Shown in pieces: positions 31,598-41,291 of a stretch of DNA of 64,000 nucleotides. The notes under the pieces are model-generated. The model was not told where the DNA came from. It worked only from the letters and a program-made list of their open reading frames with translations, and did not search any database. The position numbers and the translations under genes are program-made. Within the stretch, counting starts at the first letter, position 1. Every line of letters begins with the position of its first letter. Where the stretch lies: positions 1 through 64,000 of the forward strand of contig JAIVFH010000154.1 in NCBI GenBank assembly GCA_025765595.1. The letters run 5' to 3'. The DNA comes from Obelidium mucronatum. Taxonomy: Eukaryota; Chytridiomycota; Chytridiomycetes; Chytridiales; Chytriomycetaceae.

Positions 31598-32767
31598 ATG
31601 CCACAACCACAAGGCCCTTCTATGGACCAGAAAGAACCCATGGATCTCCAATCCAATCAACGAATCCAGAGGATTGGTCTCACTGACTGCCCAACCGAAG
31701 TCATTGCCCACATCTTCAGCTGGATCAGACCAAAGCAAGTCGTCAAGTTCAAGCTTCTCTCAAAGGCTTTCGCAGCATGCTTGGACACAAGAGCGTTTGC
31801 CTTGATGAACCTCCAAAAATTCCCACCAATCAGAAATACAGAAACACGGCTGGGCAAGAAGCACATTCGGCTCCTTTTAAACTATTCGCGTGGCTATCAA
31901 TCCGCGTTTTATTCTTTCTGTGGCCATGTGACTGAGATTAAAGACGATCAGCTCTTTCGAGGTCCTATTTCTGACGTATTGGGAGAACTCGAATACTTAA
32001 ATCGATGGTCGGAGTGCTTATCAGGAGAAATCCCTCATACTCTGGAAAACCTTAAGCAGCTGCAAGTACTCGATTTGAGGATGAACATACTGTATGGGTG
32101 CATTCCCCCGTCCTTGGGGAAGCTACTTCAGCTAAACATCTTGAATTTGAGGGACAATTTGCTTACTGGACCAATCCCTGATTGTCTTGGAGACCTGTGT
32201 CAGTTGACAGCGCTGAACCTTGCTTGCAATCACCTCACGGGCTCGATTCCCAAAACTTTTGGATTGCTAGGCCGCTTGAAGATCCTGAATTTAAATCGCA
32301 ACCACCTCACTGGTACCATCCCCGATACGTTTGGTGGACTTGTTAAGCTTACAGAACTGAAGATGTGTGGAAATAACCTTATCGGCCCAATTCCTTACTC
32401 ATTCGGAAAACTGACATCGCTGAAAATTCTGAAGTTGGGGTGCAATCAATTGTCAGGATGCATTCCCGACATATTTGAGGACCTTACAGCGTTGCGCAAA
32501 CTAAATTTAGAGAACAATCAACTTACCGGGAGTATTCCCCGAACGTTGAGGAACCTAACTCGGCTGGACGATTTGAATTTACGGGAGAATCAGTTGATGG
32601 GTGTGAGTTCGGAATCCCCATGGAATTTGCTTGTCAGCATGACGACAGCAGAGCGTATATCCGCAATCGAAACCAAATTCCGCCATTTCCTGAAACAATA
32701 TGATTCACTGCCAGCCCATCATTTTTGCGAAATATGTACTGCAGAGTTTGTATATTTTGATGCCTGA
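31598..32767 (+). CDS. F-box/plant-type LRR protein, intact tandem copy
   Basis: An intronless 389-residue frame. An F-box-like segment (CPTEVIAHIFSWIRPKQVVKF, about residues 32-55) is followed by roughly eight LRRs with the plant-receptor consensus, for example LNLACNHLTGSIPKTFG and LNLENNQLTGSIPRTLR. The conserved end is FRHFLKQYDSLPAHHFCEIC. No signal peptide or membrane segment is present, so unlike plant LRR receptors it is probably intracellular. An SCF-type substrate receptor is the natural guess from the F-box, but this is inference. It is the downstream copy of a tandem pair; the upstream copy is split by the retrotransposon. Confidence 0.9.
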   Translation: MPQPQGPSMDQKEPMDLQSNQRIQRIGLTDCPTEVIAHIFSWIRPKQVVKFKLLSKAFAACLDTRAFALMNLQKFPPIRNTETRLGKKHIRLLLNYSRGYQSAFYSFCGHVTEIKDDQLFRGPISDVLGELEYLNRWSECLSGEIPHTLENLKQLQVLDLRMNILYGCIPPSLGKLLQLNILNLRDNLLTGPIPDCLGDLCQLTALNLACNHLTGSIPKTFGLLGRLKILNLNRNHLTGTIPDTFGGLVKLTELKMCGNNLIGPIPYSFGKLTSLKILKLGCNQLSGCIPDIFEDLTALRKLNLENNQLTGSIPRTLRNLTRLDDLNLRENQLMGVSSESPWNLLVSMTTAERISAIETKFRHFLKQYDSLPAHHFCEICTAEFVYFDA

Positions 32768-32784
32768 CGAAAGTATCAGTAAAA

Positions 32785-33110
32785 TGTATGAGTCCTTCTT
32801 TCTGTTTTGCCTGCTTGGACTCTTTTACCTTTGCATTGCTGAATCTGGCCAGTTTCCAGCCATTGCCAAGACGCAGATAATTAAGGAGGCTCGTGCAGCC
32901 GCAAGAACTGAATCTGAGTCAGAACAGGCCTTCTGGAGATATTCCTCCATCACCACTCAAGGATTTTGGGTGGAATAGTCTTGCTGGTTCTATTCCTGAT
33001 AGTCTCGGGCAATTACGTCAGCTGACAGAGCTGAATCTTTCTTAAAGCAAGCTCACTTGCCCAATACCTGAAATTCAATGGCCCGGTTTTGATTTTGAAT
33101 AAGTCTTAAG
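32785..33110 (+). pseudogene. Relic of a third LRR gene
   Basis: At 32785 a frame opens with a good signal-peptide-like segment (MYESFFLFCLLGLFYLCIAE). About 150 bp further on, in another frame, is a recognisable plant-type repeat (LAGSIPDSLGQLRQLTEL, near 32980-33040), ended by stops. Neither part gives a usable protein. It looks like the remains of a secreted LRR gene or of a third tandem copy. The following 200 bp to 33304 show nothing. Confidence 0.5.
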
Positions 33111-33304
33111 ATCATCATGATTCGGATCAGATTTGGTTGAAGGCATGGGGGACTCAAGAGCAAAAGTATATCCAGGAGGAGATCACTTCTTTAGCCATGA
33201 TGAAGGATACTTTGAGGAACTATTGGAAGATATGCTGTCCTTTATTACCCCAAAATAATTAGATATTAAACCACTCCATCATCAACTTTTGTCTATGCCT
33301 TCAA

Positions 33305-36300
33305 TCAATCTGATATTAAATTTCGAATAGATGGAAGAACTGTAGCTTGCTGCCGTTGCTGTTGTTCACTGTCCTGAGGAGGAAGAGTAGGTGGTGGTGG
33401 TTGGGGAGCTGAAGAAAGATTCTCTTGCGGGGCTTGTGAGGGTTGATGCTGTTCATTATGCTGGTGATGTTGTTGCTGCTGGTGCTGCTGCTGCTGCTGA
33501 ATATCATGCTGTTGCTGCTGCTGTTGATGGGTATACGGCGGCGGAGCCCCTTGATAATACACTGGCTGCGGAGGAGGCGGACCATGATGATGGTACATTG
33601 GATACCCAGCCGAAAACTGCGGTCCTCTAATATCAAGATACGGTCCAACAGCATACGACGCCCCTGGGTATTCATGAGCATGCATATATTGAGTCGGCAT
33701 CACGTCATTGTATCCATGCATCGGATGAAACGCAGGTGGTTGAACAAACGCAGGATGCCCATACACTATGGTCTGTGCATGTTGCGGTGGCACAGCATAA
33801 AATACACCAAATGTCCCGCTGTTTGGATCAGTTGCATACGCGATTCCTGGTGGAGGGACTGCTGTCGCCACTGGTTGGTAGTGGTCCGATGCAGTTCTTT
33901 CACTTTGAATATCCGTTTCGGGTTTAAACCCAGCCTCGAGAAGGATTCCATCGAATTCAGCATGGTGCAAATGGTAGTATTCGCGGATTTGAGACTCTGC
34001 TTTGCTTGAAACCATCTTTGCCAGTTCATCCCAGTTACATCCATACATTTGTAACGCCTTCACAAAGTCATCGCGTTCTCGGTTGGTCCAACTCACCGCC
34101 GAATTCGGATGCTGGTGATGTCCATTTTCCTTGCTTTGTCCATTCTGAACTTCCATCGTGACTGAATCTTGAACCTGCGGAACATCATCAACATCCATAG
34201 ACCCACTACTCTCCCCTCTTTCAAGTACATGCTTCCCCTTTTTCCCACCACCTCCACTCCTATCACCAGACCTGTCTCCCCCACCACCGCCACTCTTTTT
34301 CTTTTTCTCATTCCCACCACCACCCGACGCCCCACCACCACCACCAACCATCTTCCCAGCCTCCACAGCCGAAACAACTTGATCCAATTTATACTTTCGT
34401 TTATACAAATTAAAAAACTCTTCCACATTGGCCGTCGTTTTAGACCCCACCGCCGTCGCAACAGCTTCAAAGTCCCGTCCATGTTTCCCAAACGCTTCAA
34501 ACGCACGCGCCTTTTCATCCACGGTCCATCGCGTCGTGCCGCCGTCTAGGACATCGCTGATTGTGAATTTGGAGGTTTCTTCGAATTGTAAGGGGTGGGA
34601 TTGACGTGATTTGGATTTTGGTTTGGGGTTTGTTGGTGGTGGTGCCGATGTTGTTGTTGTTGCTGTTGTTGTTGGGGCTGCGGACACAGGAGGGAGTGAT
34701 TCCTGCTGGTCAACAGTTTCAGAAAAGGTTGCAGTATCTTTTGGGTCGTTGCTTGCGTCTGCGCGATCGTCCGGGTCTTGAGGAGACCTTGGTTCGGTAT
34801 TCCGAGATGTCATGGAAGCACGAGATTCCGATTTGGCAACGGATGGTTTTTTCGTAGAAACATTTGAACGACGCCGCATGTTGGCTCGGCTGTTTGCTGC
34901 TTTCCGAAGGAGTTGTCTTTGGCATTAGGAATAAGAATAATGTTACGGACACGGTCTGAAATGGTTTGACCAAAAAAAAAACACTCACTTGAAGCTTCCT
35001 GAGAACTTTTCGCGATAATAATACTGAATACAGTCTTGAGTAGTCTTATTTCCCAGGTACATGGCAATTTTGGGAAAATCTTTCCCGTATTGAACCAATT
35101 TATAACGAAACATTTCCCGTTCCTTTTCAGTCCATTTCATTTCCAATTGTGTATTCACTTCAGCTAGTTCCGCGACAGGATCCAGAACAAGCCGATTAAA
35201 GTTTTGAAAGTTGAAGATTTGACGTTCCAGAGGGTCGAGTATCATGGGCGGGTCCGCAACAGTTTGAGCAATCAGCTTGGAGTCATCCACTTCGGCTTGC
35301 TCGGTGGCTGCAATCGCTGCAAGAACCTGCTCCCACTCAGCCTCGCTTTTAACTGCATCTGATGTGAATGCGGAAGAGTTGGTTCCGCGACGACTTGAAC
35401 GAGTGGTGCCACCATAATCCCCAGAAAGCACACCCAAGGCCCCACTTATACCATTCCCAATGCTTCCAGCAAAACCAGCATACGCCAATGCTGGCCCTTG
35501 CATCGACTTTTTCTTCTTTTCCAAACGCTCCATCTTTTTCTTGTACGTCAAATAATGATCGGAATACTCTTGCCGCAGTTCCGCTTTCTTTTGCTCCATT
35601 TCGTACTTTCGGTCCGCGATATACTCAGCCAATAGCGGTCTGAATTTGACATGCGCAGCTCGAATCTCATGATATGACGGGTAGTCTTCCACATTCCTCC
35701 TTATTTGCACAGGCACAACAGCTTCCTTCAACTCGGCAAACATTTTCCTACTGTTTGCTTTCGCACGCTCTTGGTTCTCAGCCAAGACACGTGCACACAC
35801 GGCCGCGATGTCAACAGATTTACCTGCCGCAAAAGGTTTCTTGCGAACAACGGTTTTGGCCTTAGTGTCCGCCGCGGCAGCTGCCAGCGCTGCGGCTTCG
35901 ATTTCCTGTTCTTCTTCTTCGGCAGCCGCAGCTGCTTCTGCTTCGTCGTCTTCCATTTGAAGTTGTTGGTCATCAATGGCGCCTTCTTCTCCTTCGTCGA
36001 TTTCGCCCTCTTCTTCTTCCTCTCCTTCTTCTTCGTCGTCTTCGCCAGCAGTGTTGTCGTTGATGTGGATTTCTCCGTCCGCTGGTTGCAGCGTTTCGTC
36101 GTATTCTTGGGGAGTGTCTCCAGTTATTAACCCTTCCTCTTCTTCCAAGGAGTTGCCTTGATTCTTGCCGATCCCTTTACCAGATTCTGTACTGGATTCG
36201 GGATGAATTGGTGCACTCGATCCCTTGCTGCCAGAGTTGACTTGGTTGTGGCGGCTGCTGCTGCTCGCTGACAAAGTTGTTGTGGGATGGTATGCTCTTG

Positions 36301-37511
36301 AATCATTCCTTAATGAGTCTGAATGACTGGAATTTATCATACTACCACCGCCACTCCTTCCATATCCAGTGTTATGGCTACTACTGCTCCCATGACTTGC
36401 CATTCCACTTTTCATCATCATCCCCCCGCCACCACCAGGACCCTGCAGCGACGGTGGTGGTAACGGGGCGCGTCCAAATCCACTTGAGCTCCCAGACATG
36501 TAGGATGACGAAGAATAATTACTTCCCCGATAGTCACCATATCCGTCCCGCATCTGATGATGCGAGCTGTCTCGTCGTTTATATTCGTCATAGTTTGCTG
36601 CTGCACCAAACATACTCCTTCGACCAGGCGGACCACCACCACTACCCATGTATCCGCCGCCACCACCGCTGCTGCTGTTGTTGGGAGGAGCTTGTGGATG
36701 TGACTGTTGAGAGTATCGATCCCCAGCAGGACCCCCACCACCACCACCGCCTCCTCCACCTCCAGGCATGAGTCGCGGTCGTTTTGAAGACATGTACATT
36801 GGACCGCCATCATTCATGTTGGAATCGAAATTGTTTCTCCGTTTTTGGAATCCACTCATCATACTACTACTACCACCTCCACCACCCCCACCCCCTCCTC
36901 CTCCGCCTGATCTTGAACCGCCATCCTGTGAATACAGTCGAGAGTTGCTGTTGGAGCTGCTTCCAAGCATCGATGGTTTATGTTGTTGCTGCGGCCGAAG
37001 CGAGTTCAATTGGGATGACGGTAAAGGTGAAGGACCTGCACGTGATGAATCTGGTCTCGATTGGAACTGGCTACTGTTGTTGATACTGTTTGGGTTCTGT
37101 GGTTTCAGAAACGGTTTGCTGTTGTTTGAGCTCTCGCTCCACCGATCGCGCGTCGACGAGAAAGACGGCGGCGGCGGGGGAGGCAGTTGCGAGTTTGACT
37201 GGTGGGACGCCGGCCGCCTGCTGCTGTTGTTGTTGTTGTTGTTGTTTTGCGGCGCGTATCGCTGCAGCGCCTTTAGCTTATTTCTTTTAATTATCTCTCC
37301 TTACGTTTGCGTCGGGCGCCGCGTAGTCGTAGTCGCTGCGGCTCCACAGGTTCGGCCGCCGCGCGCCGCCGCCGGGCGCAGCGATGGCGCCGCCGCTGGC
37401 CGCCGCGGCTGCGGGCCCGCTGCTGCTGCTACCGCCGCCGCCGGGCGCAGCGCCGCGCGCGTTCGGCGGCACCGGCGGCGGCGGCGGCGGAAGCGGCAGT
37501 TTCTTGTCCAT
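33305..37511 (-). CDS. SNT1: Snt1/NCoR-like SANT-domain corepressor
   Basis: Exons 37511-37305, 37270-34989 and 34916-33305 join without a frame break to 1366 residues. The protein is low-complexity at the N-terminus (Pro, Gly, Ser runs), then acidic, then has a coiled segment (KYEMEQKKAELRQEY). The first SANT domain (WTEKEREMFRYKLVQYGKDF ... YYYREKF) matches the conserved SANT1/DAD region of NCoR, SMRT and Snt1. Two more SANT domains (RWTVDEKARAFEAFGKHG and SWTNRERDDFVKALQMYG) lie in the last exon, before a Gln/His/Pro-rich tail. Family members scaffold Set3-type histone deacetylase complexes. Three SANT domains is one more than usual for NCoR. Confidence 0.88.
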
Positions 37512-37531
37512 TTTTTGGGTTTTATTTTGTT

Positions 37532-39535
37532 CTACTTTCTGCTGAACGGATTCACCTTCGTCGGTCGTCCCTTCTGCTTCAGGCGGAGGCACACTTCAAC
37601 GTGGCGGGAATATGAGTTTTCGTTGAATCGACGCAGGCAGTGCGGGCACTCCTGGCCCGTCGGCACAGTCTGGCTCACGCGCGGCGGCGGCAAGTCGGAC
37701 GCCTTCCCTCCCTTATCCAAATGCGCCTGCAGCTGCTTCGCTGCGCGTAGAGATTCAATCAATTCCTCTAGATGCACGATAATATTAGTTTTCGTATGAT
37801 GAACAGAACTGAATGCTTTCACTTTACCGTGTTTTTGCTTCCACACGTCCTTCTTGGCCTTCCGCATTTCCTCCAATTTTCTCTCTGCGGCCTCGTCTCG
37901 CACTTTCTCTAGTCCTTTTGTTCTCATTTTTGTGCCATCAAACGTTTTCCTCGGTTTCGATGATGATTTGCAGGCCTTTTCGTGTTTTGAGACTCTATCA
38001 CTTGCGAATTTCCTTCCACAGACTCGGCACGGCATCAGTTTTTGTTTCGGGCCGTATTCATCTGGATTTTGCGATTTTCCCAGATTGGCGTGAATTTTAA
38101 TGGAGTGTTCGCTTCCGTACGATGCCTCTGATTCGTTTCCATCGTCTTCGTTGGATTCTTCGTCTTTATCGCTCGCTAGAAACGTTTCTTCTTCCTTTTC
38201 TGGCGGCTCGTACTTTTGATACTTTGTCTGCTCCTTGACATTACTGAGATTTCTCAGTGATCCAGTCCGGCTGTCATTCAATGAGGATTGATTCTGCGGT
38301 ACCTCTCTTGCTTTCGCTGTCGGCAATTTCCTATTTTGAGTTGAAATCACAGGATCAGAGCCCTCTTTTCTTATTGCTGACTTTGGGGAATTTGATGCCT
38401 GATTGTATTCGTTTCTCGTGTCGTTCCTTTCCGTTTTCGAATTCCGCAGCATATACTCGATATTCTGGCTACCCGATCTATCCAATACTTCGTCCTGGTG
38501 GCGAGGCGTCCCAGACCCAGTAGTACTCTCATGATGATAAGATCTTTCCCGGACCTCCAACCCTTCCAAACCTCTCACAACAGCAGACTCTCTTCGACTC
38601 GCCGTCCCCCCTTTCATTAAAAAGTCACCCAACAGATTCGATCGTGCAATCCCATCCACAGCTTTACCCCCACCAAACATGCCCGCATAAAACAAACTCT
38701 TTCTTCGATCGACAACAGGCCTCCCTTCTCCATCTATATCTCGATACCCGACTCTCTGATTCAACCTCTCCAATTCCAACTTTTGCTCCACATCGCTACC
38801 ACGCCGTCCCATCATGGTTGAAAACAGGCCAGGTTTCGATGGCGACTTGAATTGCAACGAGTTGGCCGTCGCGTCAGTGGTTTGGAGCAAGGAGTTATAA
38901 CTTCGATCGCGGTCTGAGTTGTTGTATCCAGGTAAAGGAACATACGGTCCTTGCGAAGCTCGACTATTCCCTCCGTTCTTGGCCGCTGTCGCTGCAATCA
39001 TCAATTCTCGGGGCAACTCGACTTCGACAAATACATTAGTTGGTTGATGTTGCTGTTGCTGGGTCCGATGACTGTTGCGTGGTAAGAAGGAGGACGAAGG
39101 CGAATATTGTTCTCCATCGTATCCGCTATTCGCTGCGTAATAAACAGAGGAATTTCTCCCTTTCAAACTTGACCGAGACGCGTACGGTGAATATTCGTCG
39201 TTGGTATTATTGCTGCTGAGGTACAATGTCTTTTCAGATCCTGTGCCACTCAGACTCCCTAACCCATACTGACTGTTTCTTTGGCTATTCATTCCACCAC
39301 CACCAGGACCAGCCGCGCCAAATTTATTCATATTTGTATTGGATGACGTCATTTGATCCAAGAACGAGTCTCGGTAGAGGTTCTGCTGAAGTTGTTGTGT
39401 TTTCCCGCGCGACAGTGTCGGAATCCTTGTTGGCGACGACGACAGGACAGAGTTGGATGTAAGAGTCACGGGTTTGTTCCGTTGGTGGTTTCCATAAGAT
39501 GGCTGGTTGACGTGACTTGAAGATGTTCGTTGCAT
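37532..39535 (-). CDS. C2HC zinc-finger protein (ZC2HC1-like)
   Basis: Starts at ATG 39535 (upstream in-frame codons are not ATG). The long N-terminal 450 residues are Ser/Asn/Arg-rich and look disordered. The C-terminus has two C2HC fingers, CRVCGRKFASDRVSKHEKAC and CPHCLRRFNENSYSRHVEVC, separated by a basic helix, the arrangement of the ZC2HC1/FAM164 family. A 60-nt in-frame segment (37827-37768) has GTAAAG and CTAG ends and is probably an intron. The end of the gene lies 20 bp from the start of the SNT1 gene on the same strand. The molecular role of the family is poorly known. Confidence 0.8.
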   Translation of the reverse strand: MQRTSSSHVNQPSYGNHQRNKPVTLTSNSVLSSSPTRIPTLSRGKTQQLQQNLYRDSFLDQMTSSNTNMNKFGAAGPGGGGMNSQRNSQYGLGSLSGTGSEKTLYLSSNNTNDEYSPYASRSSLKGRNSSVYYAANSGYDGEQYSPSSSFLPRNSHRTQQQQHQPTNVFVEVELPRELMIAATAAKNGGNSRASQGPYVPLPGYNNSDRDRSYNSLLQTTDATANSLQFKSPSKPGLFSTMMGRRGSDVEQKLELERLNQRVGYRDIDGEGRPVVDRRKSLFYAGMFGGGKAVDGIARSNLLGDFLMKGGTASRRESAVVRGLEGLEVRERSYHHESTTGSGTPRHQDEVLDRSGSQNIEYMLRNSKTERNDTRNEYNQASNSPKSAIRKEGSDPVISTQNRKLPTAKAREVPQNQSSLNDSRTGSLRNLSNVKEQTKYQKYEPPEKEEETFLASDKDEESNEDDGNESEASYGSEHSIKIHANLGKSQNPDEYGPKQKLMPCRVCGRKFASDRVSKHEKACKSSSKPRKTFDGTKMRTKGLEKVRDEAAERKLEEMRKAKKDVWKQKHGKVKAFSSVHHTKTNIIVHLEELIESLRAAKQLQAHLDKGGKASDLPPPRVSQTVPTGQECPHCLRRFNENSYSRHVEVCLRLKQKGRPTKVNPFSRK

Positions 39536-39599
39536 CGTGATTTTCACCCTTTTTTTTTATTCCCCACCCCTTCCCCAAAGCACTCATTGATATCTCTCT

Positions 39600-40124
39600 T
39601 TACTCATCCTTTCGCTTCCTTTTTACTCCCTCCTCTTGCTCTGGACCCTCCCGTCTGAACAACATGGCAACCAACACCGCAAACGGCACAAGAAACCAAA
39701 TCACATAAATACCCAACGTCATCCACCTCTGAACTCTAGATTGCAACCCATTCTCATTCAAGATCATTTCAAACAAAATCGGAACCAGACAAGTACATGT
39801 ACTCGTCCCATAAATGAGTCCTACTGTTCGAACATGTTTTGAGTTCACAATCAACGCATACGTCATGTACATAAAGATTGGAAGCTGGATAAAGAGTTCA
39901 CAGTAGAGGAGGGATTGTATCCATAGCGGTCTTTCGATCATGAGGTAGTCGTTTGTGACTCGGAGGTAGTTGGTTGCAATGCCACGGATAGCTTCGGGGA
40001 GCGTGGATTGAGCCCAGTTGGGGAACAGGAACTGCGAGTCAATGAAGATGCTGAGTGGGATGTGGAACGCAAAGAATGCGGCCATGGCGAGATCGCCTGG
40101 GCGAGAAGTGATTGGTTCCACCAT
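39600..40124 (-). CDS. EXPERA-domain membrane protein (TMEM97/EBP-like)
   Basis: A single exon, 174 residues from ATG 40124, with four hydrophobic helices. Helix 1 is FFAFHIPLSIFIDSQFL, the next region has QSLLYCELFIQLPIFMYM, and helix 4 is ending near WFLVPFAVLVAMLF. A basic C-terminal tail (KRKRKDE) gives a likely ER-retrieval signal. The Asp and Glu placed in the helices fit the EXPERA fold shared by the sigma-2 receptor TMEM97, TM6SF and emopamil-binding protein. A role in sterol handling in the ER is inferred from the family. Confidence 0.8.
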   Translation of the reverse strand: MVEPITSRPGDLAMAAFFAFHIPLSIFIDSQFLFPNWAQSTLPEAIRGIATNYLRVTNDYLMIERPLWIQSLLYCELFIQLPIFMYMTYALIVNSKHVRTVGLIYGTSTCTCLVPILFEMILNENGLQSRVQRWMTLGIYVIWFLVPFAVLVAMLFRREGPEQEEGVKRKRKDE

Positions 40125-40239
40125 AATTTCAACTGACAATCAAGTATTTTAATGAAGAGAGAGCCTAATACTTGCGATTCAAAAAGTCAAAATATATTTA
40201 TTTCATAGTCACAGAGTCAAGTGGAGTTTACATATTTGG

Positions 40240-41276
40240 TCAGCTCTCATCCAACGAATAAAGAACGCCGCTTGCATACGAAACGCTGTTGTCATTGACA
40301 CGAGTCGCTCGGCTCGACTGCGCGTAGCGAACAAATTGAAGCTCGAACCCGCTGTGATTCTGCATACTCTCTGTGCTCTGTCGCATGGCCACTGCAGCAA
40401 CAGTCTGCAGCAAGAGACTGATTGGATGCCGGCCACAGATTGTGTTCTTTGTTCGAGCCAGATACGCAGAGAATCCTGATATATCCAATTTCTCAATAAG
40501 CGTCATTGCTTCGCGATCCAAGGCTTCAATGTGTTGGTGAATCGGTGTTGGTGGACGCTGTGGCGTGTAGTTAAACCGCGAACCCCAATGACAGAAATCA
40601 GAAGATACGATAAATAGTGTATTTGTTTGAGCTAGGTAGGGCGATAGAATGCGTCCATAAAGCGCGCTTTTGGCAGGTGTCAGTGCGCCCACAAGAATAG
40701 GTACAATCGAGTAGGAGCCATTGCTCTTCTTGTCCATGACTGCTTTTATATACGGAAGATGCATTTCGATGCTGTGTTCGTCTTCGTCGGTCGACAGACT
40801 CATTTGAGTGAACTGATTTGTTGATTGGAGGTCCTTGACGACTATAACAAACACTTTTGAGTGGAATACAAGAGCCAGCAGGGAGTAATACTTTTCAAAT
40901 CGACAGTCAAATCCCCCAGCGGTGTTTCGTAGAGCGCACAAGCCGTCAAGGCGCACGAGTCCAGGAACACGTGGTGGGAGGGGCCGAGCACAAACACGGT
41001 GTCGACAACGTCGGGACGCACGTGCGAATACGCAAACGCGGCTGTGGCGCCGGAGTACGAAAAGCCGGCGTGGCTGCGGCAGTGAGGAGTCAGCGGGCGA
41101 TGCCCTCAGCCACTCAGTGTCACTCACGGGGCAATCAGCGCTTTTGCAGGCGGCGCATCCGAGCTGGGCTGGCCGGCGCTCAGCCACTGATTCAGGCTGT
41201 CTTCAAGCTCCCGCTGGCTTGCCGAATACCACGAGCCCGCATGCGTTGCTTTTCGGGTAGTTGTTTCTTGCGACAT
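40240..41276 (-). CDS. MEMO1: MEMO1 homologue
   Basis: Exons 41276-41128, 41073-40892 and 40841-40240 join to 310 residues; human MEMO1 has 297. Conserved blocks are ATHAGSWYSAS, ALIAPHAGFSYSGATAA, FVLGPSHHVFL, MSLSTDEDEHSIEMHLPY, VVSSDFCHWGSRF-like and NTICGRHPISLLL, including the His/Asp/Cys residues of the extradiol-dioxygenase-like pocket. MEMO proteins act in redox/copper handling and cell migration in animals. The short second exon is GC-rich. The start codon is 15 bp from that of the divergent vinculin gene. Confidence 0.95.
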
Positions 41277-41291
41277 TCTCAGACAAAACAA
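41277..41291. promoter_or_regulatory. 15-bp gap between divergent MEMO1 and vinculin start codons
   Basis: The two ATG codons (41276 minus, 41292 plus) are separated by 15 A-rich bases. At least one transcript must begin inside the other gene's first exon, or both are nearly leaderless. Confidence 0.7.
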
